Source of the DNA: Myxococcales bacterium 68-20
Lineage (GTDB): Bacteria; Myxococcota_A; Polyangia; Polyangiales; Polyangiaceae
DNA: 64,000 nt
Reading direction: 5' to 3'
NCBI GenBank assembly: GCA_001899635.1
Contig: MKVQ01000033.1
Coordinates: 1-64,000, forward strand
In this document: positions 36,691 to 45,035 of the stretch, in pieces
Layout: each line of letters opens with the position of its first letter
Numbering within the stretch: the stretch's first letter is position 1
Notes under the pieces: generated by a model
The model's database searches: none
Told to the model about the DNA's origin: nothing
Seen by the model: only the letters and a program-made list of their open reading frames with translations
Made by a program: the position numbers and the translations under genes

Positions 36691-37737
36691 TCAGGGCAAC
36701 GCGTGCCAGGCGAACCCGACATCGAGCTCGACCGTGAGCCACGGCACGCTGAAAGACGTTCGGTCCTGCCCACCCGGCGCGCGGTATACGAACCCGGGTG
36801 ACATCGGCGAAAACCGCGCCGTTGCGGCCGCATAGGGACTGACGGCACCGAGGCGCGCGCGCACCTCGCCACGCAGCGGCAGCACACCGAAGAAGAGGTC
36901 GCCGGCGGTCGAACGCGGCCCGAGAGGCTCAGCTTGTAGCACGGCGAGGTGAGCTCCACCGCAGACGAGCGCCTCGACGCCGGGGCGTGCGAGACCGAGC
37001 GGACAGATCTCGGCGCCGCCCACGAAGCCACGAACGGCGATCCCCTCGCCTGCAACCGTGCTCCGATCGACGCTGAAGGGATACGCCGTCGCGCGAAGGA
37101 CGATCGGCACGAAGTGCGGAGGACGGACGAGCCCGAAGAGCGCCGGGCCGACCGTCGGAGTCGGCGCGAAACCGACGGCCAAGCTCCCGCCGAGCCCAAG
37201 CTCGAGCATCCATGGTCGTCGCTCTGGAGGCGACAGCGGAAGCGGAGCGATCCGCTCGTCGGCCCGCCCCTCCAATCGAGGGAGCGGAGCGATCTCGCCG
37301 AGCTCCTCCGCTGGCTTGCCATGCGCCGCGTCGCGCACCCACGGAGTCTCGACGAGCAAGACGAGGGCGAGGATCAGCGAGTCGTCGAGAGCCCTGCACG
37401 ACCGCGCTGGCGACTCGAACGTTCGTTCGCCGAGCGGACGGCCGACTGCATCGCGGAGCACGAGCTCCGTTCGAAAGCCTTCCCCGCGCGGCTCGATACG
37501 TCCGATGATCGAGAAGTCCGCTCCCTTCCGGTCGAGCGTCAGCAACGTGTCCGAGGCTGCACGTGCGCGCGTCTTCATCACCATCTCGTCAGGCGAGATG
37601 CAGGTCTCGGCCCCCGGCAGCCGGGTCCACACGACGGCGATGTGAACGGGCCGCGGAGGCTCTTCGGCACGCGCGTTCCCCGCGCAAGCCGAGCCCGCGA
37701 TCCCCACGAGAACGGCGGTGCGCCACGCGGAAGCCAA
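36691..37737 (-). CDS. Putative outer-membrane beta-barrel protein
   Basis: From a TTG at 37737 the protein has 348 residues and gains a good signal peptide ending 'GNARAEE'. A longer ATG start at 37899 would overlap the upstream gene and add an Arg-rich extension. The first part (about 30-140) has an alpha/beta look ('TRARAASDTLLTLDRKG', 'GEGFRTELVLRDAVGRPLGERTF'), like the first domain of some myxobacterial outer-membrane proteins. The second half has alternating strands with aromatic girdles and ends in 'ELDVGFAWHALP'. It lies 129 bases upstream of the sigma gene and may be part of the same surface system. Confidence 0.6.
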   Translation of the reverse strand: MASAWRTAVLVGIAGSACAGNARAEEPPRPVHIAVVWTRLPGAETCISPDEMVMKTRARAASDTLLTLDRKGADFSIIGRIEPRGEGFRTELVLRDAVGRPLGERTFESPARSCRALDDSLILALVLLVETPWVRDAAHGKPAEELGEIAPLPRLEGRADERIAPLPLSPPERRPWMLELGLGGSLAVGFAPTPTVGPALFGLVRPPHFVPIVLRATAYPFSVDRSTVAGEGIAVRGFVGGAEICPLGLARPGVEALVCGGAHLAVLQAEPLGPRSTAGDLFFGVLPLRGEVRARLGAVSPYAAATARFSPMSPGFVYRAPGGQDRTSFSVPWLTVELDVGFAWHALP

Positions 37738-37817
37738 AACGGCCAGCGATTCTACACTGGACGTCGCCCGAACGGTCGCGGGCCGCGCACACGCGACAGC
37801 GTCGCGAGACTGCCTCT

Positions 37818-38963
37818 CTACAAGAGCGAAGCGACGCCGCCGCAGGGGACATCGACCGTCTGCGTGCCTCGACCCGCGTTGACGCGATGCCGGCCACACG
37901 AGACGACGATGCGTCCGCCCTGGACGCGCACGTAGTCGCCGTCGACCATCACGGTCATCAGCGACGCGGGTACCGTGATCGTGCCCGTCTTCGGCGCGGG
38001 ACCAGCGGGACGCGGTGGCGGCGCTGCCGCGACGGGCGGCGGGACCGGCTCCGACGCCGGTGCCGGCTGCGCTGCGGGGGCGATCGGCGCCGCGGGCCTC
38101 GCCGGGCCCGAGCCGTCGCGGGAGACGACGTTCCCCGGAGCCGGCCTCGCGAACGACGGTGATCCAGCCGCGCCACGGGAAGGAGCCGCGTGCGGATCGC
38201 GGACGGGAGGAGCGGACGGGAGCGAGCTCGGAGTGTAGACGGGCATGCCGTCCTCGTCGGGCGTGCCCGGCGGCGGCTCGGCCTTCTGCGGCGTCGTCTC
38301 GGGTGTCTCGATCACTGCGGAGCGCACAGCCCCCTTCTGAGCCTCGCGCGGCGCGGGCGTCGTTCCTCGAGAGGCTGTGTCGGCCGCCCCACCAAAGGAC
38401 ACGAGAGCGATGACGACGGCCGCGCAGAACGCAGCGCCTCCGACGACCGCCGCCGCGAGGAGCGACGTGTTCCTCGGGAGCCCAGGGACCGGCGCGTGCG
38501 GGATCGCAGGGAGATGCAACACCGCGTCCCGACGAACCGGGGCGCCGTCAATCGCGAGCGGCGCGATCGAGCCGAGGTGGCTCTGCGCGTGGGGCGCACC
38601 ATGGACGATCGAACGCACCGGCTGCTGCACGTACGCAGGCATCGACGGGTTCGACCATGGCGCGCCGAAGAGACGCGAGCGCGGGCGCATCACCGGCGCG
38701 AGCTCGGTCGGCGCGAGCGCGAGCTCGGCCTCTCGCGACATGATCTGCGTGCCACCGTCCGCGATGATGTCGTCATCACCGATGTCGCCGAGGTCCCACG
38801 ACATGATCTGCGTGCCGCCGTCCGCGATGATGTCGTCATCACCGATGTCATCGAGCCTGCGGCGCTCACCCGTGACGTCGGCGTCTTCGCCCATCGCCTG
38901 CTCGGCGCCGCGCGAGACGAGGTCCGTATCTGCGAACTGAACGGAGGACTGTGCAGAGCTCAC
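37818..38963 (-). CDS. Single-span membrane protein with duplicated 'DDDIIADGGTQIMS' motif
   Basis: From a GTG with AAAGG 9 bases upstream the protein has 381 residues. The cytoplasmic N-terminus has two copies of an acidic 17-residue segment 21 residues apart, each ending in GGTQIMS. One helix lies at about 168-192. Then comes a 120-residue Pro/Ala-rich periplasmic linker and a C-terminal 55-residue domain ('GTITVPASLMTVMVDGDYVR', 'VSCGRHRVNAG') like a PEGA-type beta domain. The T-Q-I motif could be a kinase target read by an FHA domain; this is speculation. It is transcribed toward the outer-membrane-like gene. Confidence 0.65.
   Translation of the reverse strand: MSSAQSSVQFADTDLVSRGAEQAMGEDADVTGERRRLDDIGDDDIIADGGTQIMSWDLGDIGDDDIIADGGTQIMSREAELALAPTELAPVMRPRSRLFGAPWSNPSMPAYVQQPVRSIVHGAPHAQSHLGSIAPLAIDGAPVRRDAVLHLPAIPHAPVPGLPRNTSLLAAAVVGGAAFCAAVVIALVSFGGAADTASRGTTPAPREAQKGAVRSAVIETPETTPQKAEPPPGTPDEDGMPVYTPSSLPSAPPVRDPHAAPSRGAAGSPSFARPAPGNVVSRDGSGPARPAAPIAPAAQPAPASEPVPPPVAAAPPPRPAGPAPKTGTITVPASLMTVMVDGDYVRVQGGRIVVSCGRHRVNAGRGTQTVDVPCGGVASLL
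38736..38849 (-). repeat. Two 51-base direct repeats inside a coding region
   Basis: Copies at 38736-38786 and 38799-38849 differ at one base and are in frame (period 63 bases). They encode the duplicated acidic motif of the membrane protein at 37818-38963. Confidence 0.85.
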
Positions 38964-39146
38964 CGCAAGCGCCTTTCTTCGAGGTACGCAGACCCGATCC
39001 AGAATCAGGGTCCACGGGCGAGCTTTACGTCGACGGCGACGTTCTTCTCCCTCGTCGAGGCGCGATTGTCGCCCGTCGAAACAGAGGGAAGACTTCCCCG
39101 TTCGGCGGCGTAGATCCGGGGGGCGCTTCAGTCCCGGCGCGCGTCC

Positions 39147-39581
39147 TCAGCGCACCAGCGCGCCGATCACCTGACTGACGGCGCAGAGCGCGAGGAAGAC
39201 ACCGAATCCGACGGTCGCGCCTTTCTTGGTGTCCGGCCCCTTTGCGAGCGCAAAGACGAGACCGAGACCGACGCAGGCACCGAACAGACCGATCGCGAAG
39301 CCAAGGCCGAAGCTGCCGCGCGCCGGGATCGCGTAGGTCGACGGCGGCGCCATCTTGTAGGGGATCGGTTGCCCGAACTCGAGCCGATGGCCCTCGGCGG
39401 GTGGCGGCGCCGGCGTGTAACCGCCGACCGGTGCTCCGTAGCTCCCGGGAGGAAGCGGCGTCCCTTGACCAACCGTGCTCTGAGGCGGCGCGCCGTAGCC
39501 ACCGCCCGGGGGCGGTCCGTAGCCGCCGGGAGGAGCCCCGTAACCGCCGGGAGGCGGCGCTCCGCCGTTCGAACTTCCCAT
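39147..39581 (-). CDS. Gly/Pro/Tyr-rich protein with two membrane helices
   Basis: The protein has 144 residues. The first 60 are low-complexity 'GGYGAPPGGYGPPPGGG', the last 60 form two helices ('GLGFAIGLFGACVGLGLVFAL', 'ATVGFGVFLALCAVSQVIGAL'). Such short proline-glycine proteins are frequent in Polyangiales; function unknown. Confidence 0.6.
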   Translation of the reverse strand: MGSSNGGAPPPGGYGAPPGGYGPPPGGGYGAPPQSTVGQGTPLPPGSYGAPVGGYTPAPPPAEGHRLEFGQPIPYKMAPPSTYAIPARGSFGLGFAIGLFGACVGLGLVFALAKGPDTKKGATVGFGVFLALCAVSQVIGALVR

Positions 39582-39749
39582 CGGGTTCGAGCCTAGCGAG
39601 TCGAGCCGGAGGACGGCAACCAGGTGGCGCTCGCATCGCCCCGATCGCGACGCACGCGCGTGATGCGCGCGATAGCTCTACCGGACAGCGCGCGACGGCG
39701 ACGGGCATCGAGGCACGGCAGCCGCCCTGCCCGTCGCGCCCCGTCGACG

Positions 39750-40637
39750 CTAAAGCGTCTTGAACCACGCCCACGAATGGGCGGCGGCGTCCTTGTACAT
39801 CGGGTAGTGCGGTTGATTGGGGACGACGCAGAAGACCACCGGCTTGCCCGCGCTGCAGCCGTCGTACGCCTCGCAGATGTCGGGCGACGACGGGCTACGC
39901 GTCGCCTGGCAGCCTGCGCGGCTCGCCCAGTAGGCGGCGCCGAACTCGCCGCCGCCCGGATCGTCGTTCGCGCCGTGGGTCACGAACGTCGCGAGGCCGA
40001 TCGCGTTCGGGCAGTCGACGTCGCCGCGCCCGTCTCGTGTCTGCGGAGCGCCGCCGGCGTGGATCGCCATGGCCGTGAGGAGCCCGGGCTTCTTGCAGGC
40101 GATCTCGTTCAGCTGGTAGCCGCCCTTGCTGTATCCGAAGCCCCAGATCTTGGACGCGTCGATCGAGTAGCGCTCCTTCAGGGCGACGATGATGAACTCG
40201 ATGAGCTTCTGATCGGTGTTCTGCGCGTATTCCGTGAACAGGTCCACCGAGCGATCGGTATACGCGACGATCGCCTCGTCGCCGCTGGACGCCTCGATCT
40301 TGCTGAACGGGACGAACCCCGCCGCGTCCTGCCCGTCTCCGTGGAGCGCGAGGATCAGCGGATACGAGCGGCCTGCATCGTAGTTCTTGGGGACCGAGAG
40401 GATGTAGCTACGCGGGGTGCCGTCGACGTCGATCGTCTCGGTGGTGGTGTTCACCTTCGACGACGCCGGCTTCTCGTCATCCGGCACCTGGCCGTCGCCG
40501 GCCGCGCCGTCGGGACCATCATCGTCCGGCGCGGAAGCATCATGGGGCGTGATCGCCGGCTTCGAGTCGTCACTCGAGCATGCGTAGAGCGAGGAGATGG
40601 CGAAGGTGGCGGTGAACACATGGAACCAAGCTCGCAT
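39750..40637 (-). CDS. PHB-depolymerase-like secreted esterase (lipoprotein)
   Basis: From the ATG at 40637 the protein has 295 residues with signal peptide and lipobox-like 'LYAC' (about Cys20). After a 40-residue acidic linker comes an alpha/beta hydrolase: 'YPLILALHGDGQD' (oxyanion region), nucleophile elbow 'GFGYSKGGYQ' (G-Y-S-K-G), 'VTHGANDDPGGG' for the acid and 'PNQPHYPMYK' for the His. This set matches the PHB depolymerase/feruloyl esterase (LpqC-type) group. Substrate unknown. Confidence 0.8.
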   Translation of the reverse strand: MRAWFHVFTATFAISSLYACSSDDSKPAITPHDASAPDDDGPDGAAGDGQVPDDEKPASSKVNTTTETIDVDGTPRSYILSVPKNYDAGRSYPLILALHGDGQDAAGFVPFSKIEASSGDEAIVAYTDRSVDLFTEYAQNTDQKLIEFIIVALKERYSIDASKIWGFGYSKGGYQLNEIACKKPGLLTAMAIHAGGAPQTRDGRGDVDCPNAIGLATFVTHGANDDPGGGEFGAAYWASRAGCQATRSPSSPDICEAYDGCSAGKPVVFCVVPNQPHYPMYKDAAAHSWAWFKTL

Positions 40638-40847
40638 CCTTCTAGGATAGTCGACTTGGAGCGCCTGTCGCTCGCACACTCGGGCGACATTTGCCTCGGA
40701 GCCCCGAGATGCCCGTGGATCTCGACTCGGGGCTCTCGCCCGAACGCCGGGGACGCGCGGCCTTCAGGCACGCTCCGGACTCGGCGCGCGCGCGCCCGCC
40801 GCAAGGGTGGGCAATCGGGCCGCTTCGACGTTCGAGCGAAGCGGCGG

Positions 40848-41327
40848 TCAAAGCGTGAAGCGCGCCATCGTCGCTTCGCTCTCGAAGTAATAGACCTTGT
40901 TCGCCGCGTCGCGCCCGATGACCGCGGTCGCCTTGTCGACGCGCGCGCCCGAGACGGGGTCGGCGGCCGTGCGCACGCCCTCGTTGTTCTCGAGCTTCGA
41001 TTTGCACATCGCGCAGCACCCGAAGTAGGTCTTGTCGCCGACGGCAACGGGGATCTGCTCGACCTCCATGAACTGGTCGTTGACCATGCAGACCTTGCTC
41101 GGCTCCGAGCGCGTGAGCGTGCCGCGCGCGGACCGTGCAGCCGAAGCAGCGACGGCGGCCGAGGCGCTCGCTGCCGGCGCTTTCGCTGCCGGTGCGGTCG
41201 CTGCCGACGCGCTCGCCGCCGGGGCGTTCGCGCTCGGATCGGGATTCGCGTCGGCGGAGTTCTGACGGCAGGCCGCGACGAGAGCAACGAGAGAGAACGC
41301 TTGCGCGATGCGACGAAGGCTCATCAT
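40848..41327 (-). CDS. Lipoprotein with TRASH/YHS-like Cys motif
   Basis: The protein has 159 residues. Lipobox 'LVAAC' at about Cys20, then a 45-residue Ala/Ser/Pro linker. The domain (about 75-159) has 'CMVNDQFM' and 'KTYFGCCAMCKSKL', close to the C-x-x-x-Y-x-F-C-x-x-C pattern of TRASH/YHS domains, which bind Cu or other soft metals. It may be a periplasmic metal chaperone or sensor. No partner is adjacent. Confidence 0.65.
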   Translation of the reverse strand: MMSLRRIAQAFSLVALVAACRQNSADANPDPSANAPAASASAATAPAAKAPAASASAAVAASAARSARGTLTRSEPSKVCMVNDQFMEVEQIPVAVGDKTYFGCCAMCKSKLENNEGVRTAADPVSGARVDKATAVIGRDAANKVYYFESEATMARFTL

Positions 41328-41408
41328 TCCCTTGCTAGCCGGGACGGAGCGGATCGTGACCGGAAAAACGAGAAGCCTTCCTGTCGAGCTTCGTCTGCGA
41401 CGCCGGCG

Positions 41409-41630
41409 TCACCGCGGCGGCTTCGGATCGGCGCCCTGCGTGGCACGCCAGACGTCGGTCGGCAGCCCGGCGAACCCCCAGTCCTCGTCGGCGATCTCCT
41501 GGATCACGACATGCGTGTGCTCCGGCTTCTTGCCGAGGACGCGCTGCAACGAGGCGGTCACGTCGCGGATGAGCTCGGCCTTCTGTTCGCGGGTGGCTCC
41601 GCGGGTGATCTGGATGTTGACGTAGGGCAT
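41409..41630 (-). CDS. 4-oxalocrotonate tautomerase family protein
   Basis: The protein has 73 residues, the usual size. 'MPYVNIQITRGATREQKAEL' gives the catalytic Pro as residue 1 after Met removal, with Arg11 in place. A longer C-terminus ('EDWGFAGLPTDVW') is typical of the DUF1904-free, PptA/YwhB-like branch. GGAGG lies 6 bases upstream of the start. It isomerises unsaturated 2-oxo acids; the physiological substrate is unclear. Confidence 0.88.
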   Translation of the reverse strand: MPYVNIQITRGATREQKAELIRDVTASLQRVLGKKPEHTHVVIQEIADEDWGFAGLPTDVWRATQGADPKPPR

Positions 41631-41944
41631 TCGGACCTCCGTGCAGGGAGCGCTCTCGACGGTCGGGGTGTGGAGCTCACGCCCACGACCTCGACGGACG
41701 CCGCGCGACCCTCGCCCACACGTCCAGGGCCGTCAATACGCCGCGCGGGCGACAACGGACGGCGGAGCGGGTGACATGACGTGCAAGCTCGCGCGGTCTC
41801 GGTGCGCCTAGATCGCGAGCGAGCTCTGCCATGGTACCCGGACGGGAGCGTCCTCTTTGCCGAACATCACCAGGCCCACCGCGCGTCGAGCATGTCGAGC
41901 ATCGCTGGCGCCGGTCCTCTCGGCGTTCGGCTATGTTCGCCGCG
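41631..41944. other. 314-base divergent intergenic region
   Basis: Separates the tautomerase (minus) from the hydrolase-ligase gene (plus), so it should hold two promoters. No clear motif recognised. Confidence 0.4.
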
Positions 41945-44908
41945 ATGGCGGGTGGAGACCGTTCCTACGAACACGGCTCGAGGCTCGGAGAGCGGCTCCG
42001 TGCCTCCGCGCGCAATGCGCTCGAGATCGCGCGCTTCGGTCGACTCGGAGAGGAGTACGGCGCGCCGTTCGAGATCGTCGATCGAGGCCCCCACCATCGA
42101 CTCCGCCGCTACGCGGGCGCCTCCGAAGACGCTCCGGTGGCGCTGCTCGTCCCGCCGCTCATGTTGACGGCAGACGTCTATGACATTGCGCCGGACGTCT
42201 CCGCGGTCGCGGCTTTGATCGCGCAGGGCGTGGCGCCCTGGGTCGTCGACTTCGGAGCGCCCGAGCACGAGGCCGGCGGGATGCACCGAAGCCTCGACGA
42301 TCACGTCCGCGCCGTCGTCCGGGCGATCGCTCGGACGCGAGAGCTCACCGGGCGCGACGTCCATCTCTGCGGTTACTCGCAGGGAGGGATGTTCGCGTAC
42401 CAGTCGGCAGCCTACCTCCGAGGAGAGGGGATCGCGTCCCTCGTGACCTTCGGAAGCCCGGTCGACATCCACAAGAACCTCCCCGCGGTGCGGAGCGACC
42501 TCACGGGTGCGCTCGTGCGCTCGCTCTTCCCGATGACGAAGGCTGCGCTTGCGAAGATCGAGGGCCTGCCCGGCAAGCTGACGAGCACGGCCTTCAAGCT
42601 CGTGAGCACGAAGAAGGAGGTGGAGCAGCGACTCGAGTTCCTCCGCTCGCTCCACGATCGAGAGCGCATCGCGAAGCGCGAAGCGCGCCGTCTCTTCATC
42701 AAGGGAGCCGGCTTCGTCGCCTGGCCCGGCCCCGCCTTCCGTGACTTCGTCGAGGACTTCGTCGTCCACAACCGCATGCTCTCCGGTGGCTTCGTCATCG
42801 ACGGTCGCACGGTGTCGCTCGCGGACCTTTCCTGTCCGATCCTCGCGTTCGTCGGAGCGACCGACGAGCTCGCCCGGCCTCCGACGGTCCACGCGATCGC
42901 GGACGCAGCGCCGGACGCGGCCGTCCGCTTCGTGACCGTGCGCACAGGACACTTCGGGCTCGTCGTCGGCTCGCGCGCGATGGCGACGACGTGGCCAACC
43001 GTCTCCGCGTGGATCGCCGCGATCGAGCGCGGCGCGAGCGCAGCGGATGCGCTCCCGGAGACCGCGCCACGGAGCTCCGACGACGACATGGCTCCCGGCG
43101 ATCTCGACACCGAGCTCGACCTGTTCGTCGACGTCGCCCTCCGCGGAGCACGCGGGGCATGGCGGCGCCTCGGTGACACGCTCTCCAGAGCAAGCGACAC
43201 CGCCGCCACCGTTCGCTGGCAAGAGCCTCGCCTCCGTCGCCTCGCGCGCATCGAGCCCGACACTCGCGTCAGCGCGAGCCTGGAGCTCGCGACACGCGCG
43301 CGGGAGAGCCCCGACGCGACGTTTTTCCTCTGGCGCAGGCGCGCGTTCTCGTACGCCGACGCCGACGTTCGCGTCACGAACGTGACGCGCGGCCTCTACT
43401 CGTGCGGTGTCCGTCCCGGCGATCGCGTCGGCATCCTCATGGGGAGCCGCCCGAGCCTACTCACCGTGTGCACCGCGCTCGGCCGCCTCGGCGCCGTCGC
43501 CGTCATCGCCCCCGCGAACGCGCTCATGGCTCCGCTGAAGGACGCGTTCGAGCGGCTCGATGTCCGTCGTGTGGTCGTCGATCCCGAACGCTCCGGATCG
43601 GCCGTCCCGCTCGACCTCGAGGTGCTGAGCCTCGGTGGCGGAGGCCACGCGCGAGACGCGATCGCAGCCGGCGTGCGAGACATGGAGCAGATCGATCCGG
43701 CCGAGGTCCCTCTCCCCGCCGAGCTGGAGATCGATCCCGGTCGCGCGCGAGACATCGCTCACATCCTCCTTCGTCCCTCCGAAGACGACGGAGGGCTCCG
43801 CCCGGTCCCGGTCACGAACCACCGTTGGGCGCTCTCGGCGATCGGCGCAGCGGCTGCGTGTACGGTCAAGCCAGGCGACACCGTTCTCTGCGCCGTGCCG
43901 CTCCACCATCCGACCGGCATGCTCGTCAGTGTGGGGGCCGCGCTTGCCGGCGGTGGCCGCCTCGCGCTCGTCGATCTCGAAGCCGCCGACGGGGAGAGGG
44001 CCTCCGGAGCCCCGCTCGACGCTCGACGCCTGCTCCTCGAGATCCGGCGTGCCGGCGCTACCGTCGTCTTCTACGCAGGCGAGATGCTACGACCGCTCCT
44101 CGCGGAGCCGGTGTCGCGCGCCGACCGTCACCTCCCCGTCCGCATCTTCGCCGGCAGCGGAATGCGCCCTCTGCTCGCCGCACGGCTGCGCGAGCGGTTC
44201 GGCGTCGACACGATGGAGTTCTATGCGGGGACGGCTCATCGCGCGATCTTCGCGGATCCTGCGGGAGACGCGCCGGGCTCGCTCGGCGGCGTCCTCCCCG
44301 GCAGCGCCGACGTCGCGCTCGTGAAGTGCGACCTCGTGCGACGAGCGCGCGTCCTCGATCCGAATGGTCGCCTCGTGATGGCCGACCACACCGAACCGGC
44401 GCTCCTCGCCGTGCGGGTCTCGGAGGAGGAGATCGAGACGCTCGGCGATACGCGTGGACTCGTGCACGACGCGTTCGGTGACGGATCGACATGGCTCGTC
44501 ACGAACGACGTGCTCGAGCGCGACATCGCCGGCCGACACTGGTTCGTCGACGCGCTCACGAGCTTCGTCGCACCTCCGGACGGAGAGCCTGTCTCGCTCC
44601 GCCAGGTCGAGGACGCCTTCCTCGCGCTTCCCGAAGTGCGCCTCGCTGCGGCCTGGGAGCGGGCCCATGCCTCCGGCGAGATCGCCGCGGCGTTCGTCTC
44701 GAGCATCGCGATCTCCCCGGAGCGCCTCACGGAGGCGATGACGGCTCTGCCGGTTGGTGCTCGCCCGACACTCGTCGCACGGGTCTCCGAGATCCCGCTC
44801 ACGGAAGGCTTCCGTCCGAGCAAGCGCGCCACGATCGCAAACGCTTCGGCATCGGCGCTCGAGCACTGCGAGCTCATCGGCAACGAGTACGTCGTCCGCG
44901 GCGCGTGA
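41945..44908 (+). CDS. PhaC-like hydrolase fused to acyl-CoA-ligase-like domain
   Basis: From the ATG at 41945 (another at 41933) the protein has 987 residues. The N-terminal part (about 60-375) is a PHA-synthase-like alpha/beta hydrolase: nucleophile 'GYSQGG' near 143, Asp in 'GATDELA' near 307, His in 'TGHFGLV' near 335. PHA synthases use Cys, so Ser points to hydrolysis or acyl transfer. Residues about 430-985 follow the AMP-forming ligase fold, and the overall architecture matches a class of about 1000-residue 'acyl-CoA synthetases' in mycobacteria. The adenylation motifs are eroded: the usual Ser/Thr/Gly-rich P-loop reads 'LLRPSEDDGGLRPVPVTN', and the TGD motif reads 'LVTNDVLERD'. Enzyme activity of the second half is doubtful. 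Confidence 0.8.
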   Translation: MAGGDRSYEHGSRLGERLRASARNALEIARFGRLGEEYGAPFEIVDRGPHHRLRRYAGASEDAPVALLVPPLMLTADVYDIAPDVSAVAALIAQGVAPWVVDFGAPEHEAGGMHRSLDDHVRAVVRAIARTRELTGRDVHLCGYSQGGMFAYQSAAYLRGEGIASLVTFGSPVDIHKNLPAVRSDLTGALVRSLFPMTKAALAKIEGLPGKLTSTAFKLVSTKKEVEQRLEFLRSLHDRERIAKREARRLFIKGAGFVAWPGPAFRDFVEDFVVHNRMLSGGFVIDGRTVSLADLSCPILAFVGATDELARPPTVHAIADAAPDAAVRFVTVRTGHFGLVVGSRAMATTWPTVSAWIAAIERGASAADALPETAPRSSDDDMAPGDLDTELDLFVDVALRGARGAWRRLGDTLSRASDTAATVRWQEPRLRRLARIEPDTRVSASLELATRARESPDATFFLWRRRAFSYADADVRVTNVTRGLYSCGVRPGDRVGILMGSRPSLLTVCTALGRLGAVAVIAPANALMAPLKDAFERLDVRRVVVDPERSGSAVPLDLEVLSLGGGGHARDAIAAGVRDMEQIDPAEVPLPAELEIDPGRARDIAHILLRPSEDDGGLRPVPVTNHRWALSAIGAAAACTVKPGDTVLCAVPLHHPTGMLVSVGAALAGGGRLALVDLEAADGERASGAPLDARRLLLEIRRAGATVVFYAGEMLRPLLAEPVSRADRHLPVRIFAGSGMRPLLAARLRERFGVDTMEFYAGTAHRAIFADPAGDAPGSLGGVLPGSADVALVKCDLVRRARVLDPNGRLVMADHTEPALLAVRVSEEEIETLGDTRGLVHDAFGDGSTWLVTNDVLERDIAGRHWFVDALTSFVAPPDGEPVSLRQVEDAFLALPEVRLAAAWERAHASGEIAAAFVSSIAISPERLTEAMTALPVGARPTLVARVSEIPLTEGFRPSKRATIANASASALEHCELIGNEYVVRGA

Positions 44909-45035
44909 TTCGTTCGGCCTCCTGCGATCGGCATGCGCCGAGGACAGGAACCCGCATCGCGAATGACTCGAAGCGTCACTGCTCGAGCGCATGAACCGAT
45001 GCGCGCTGCGGGTCGCTTCATGATAGACGCGAGGA

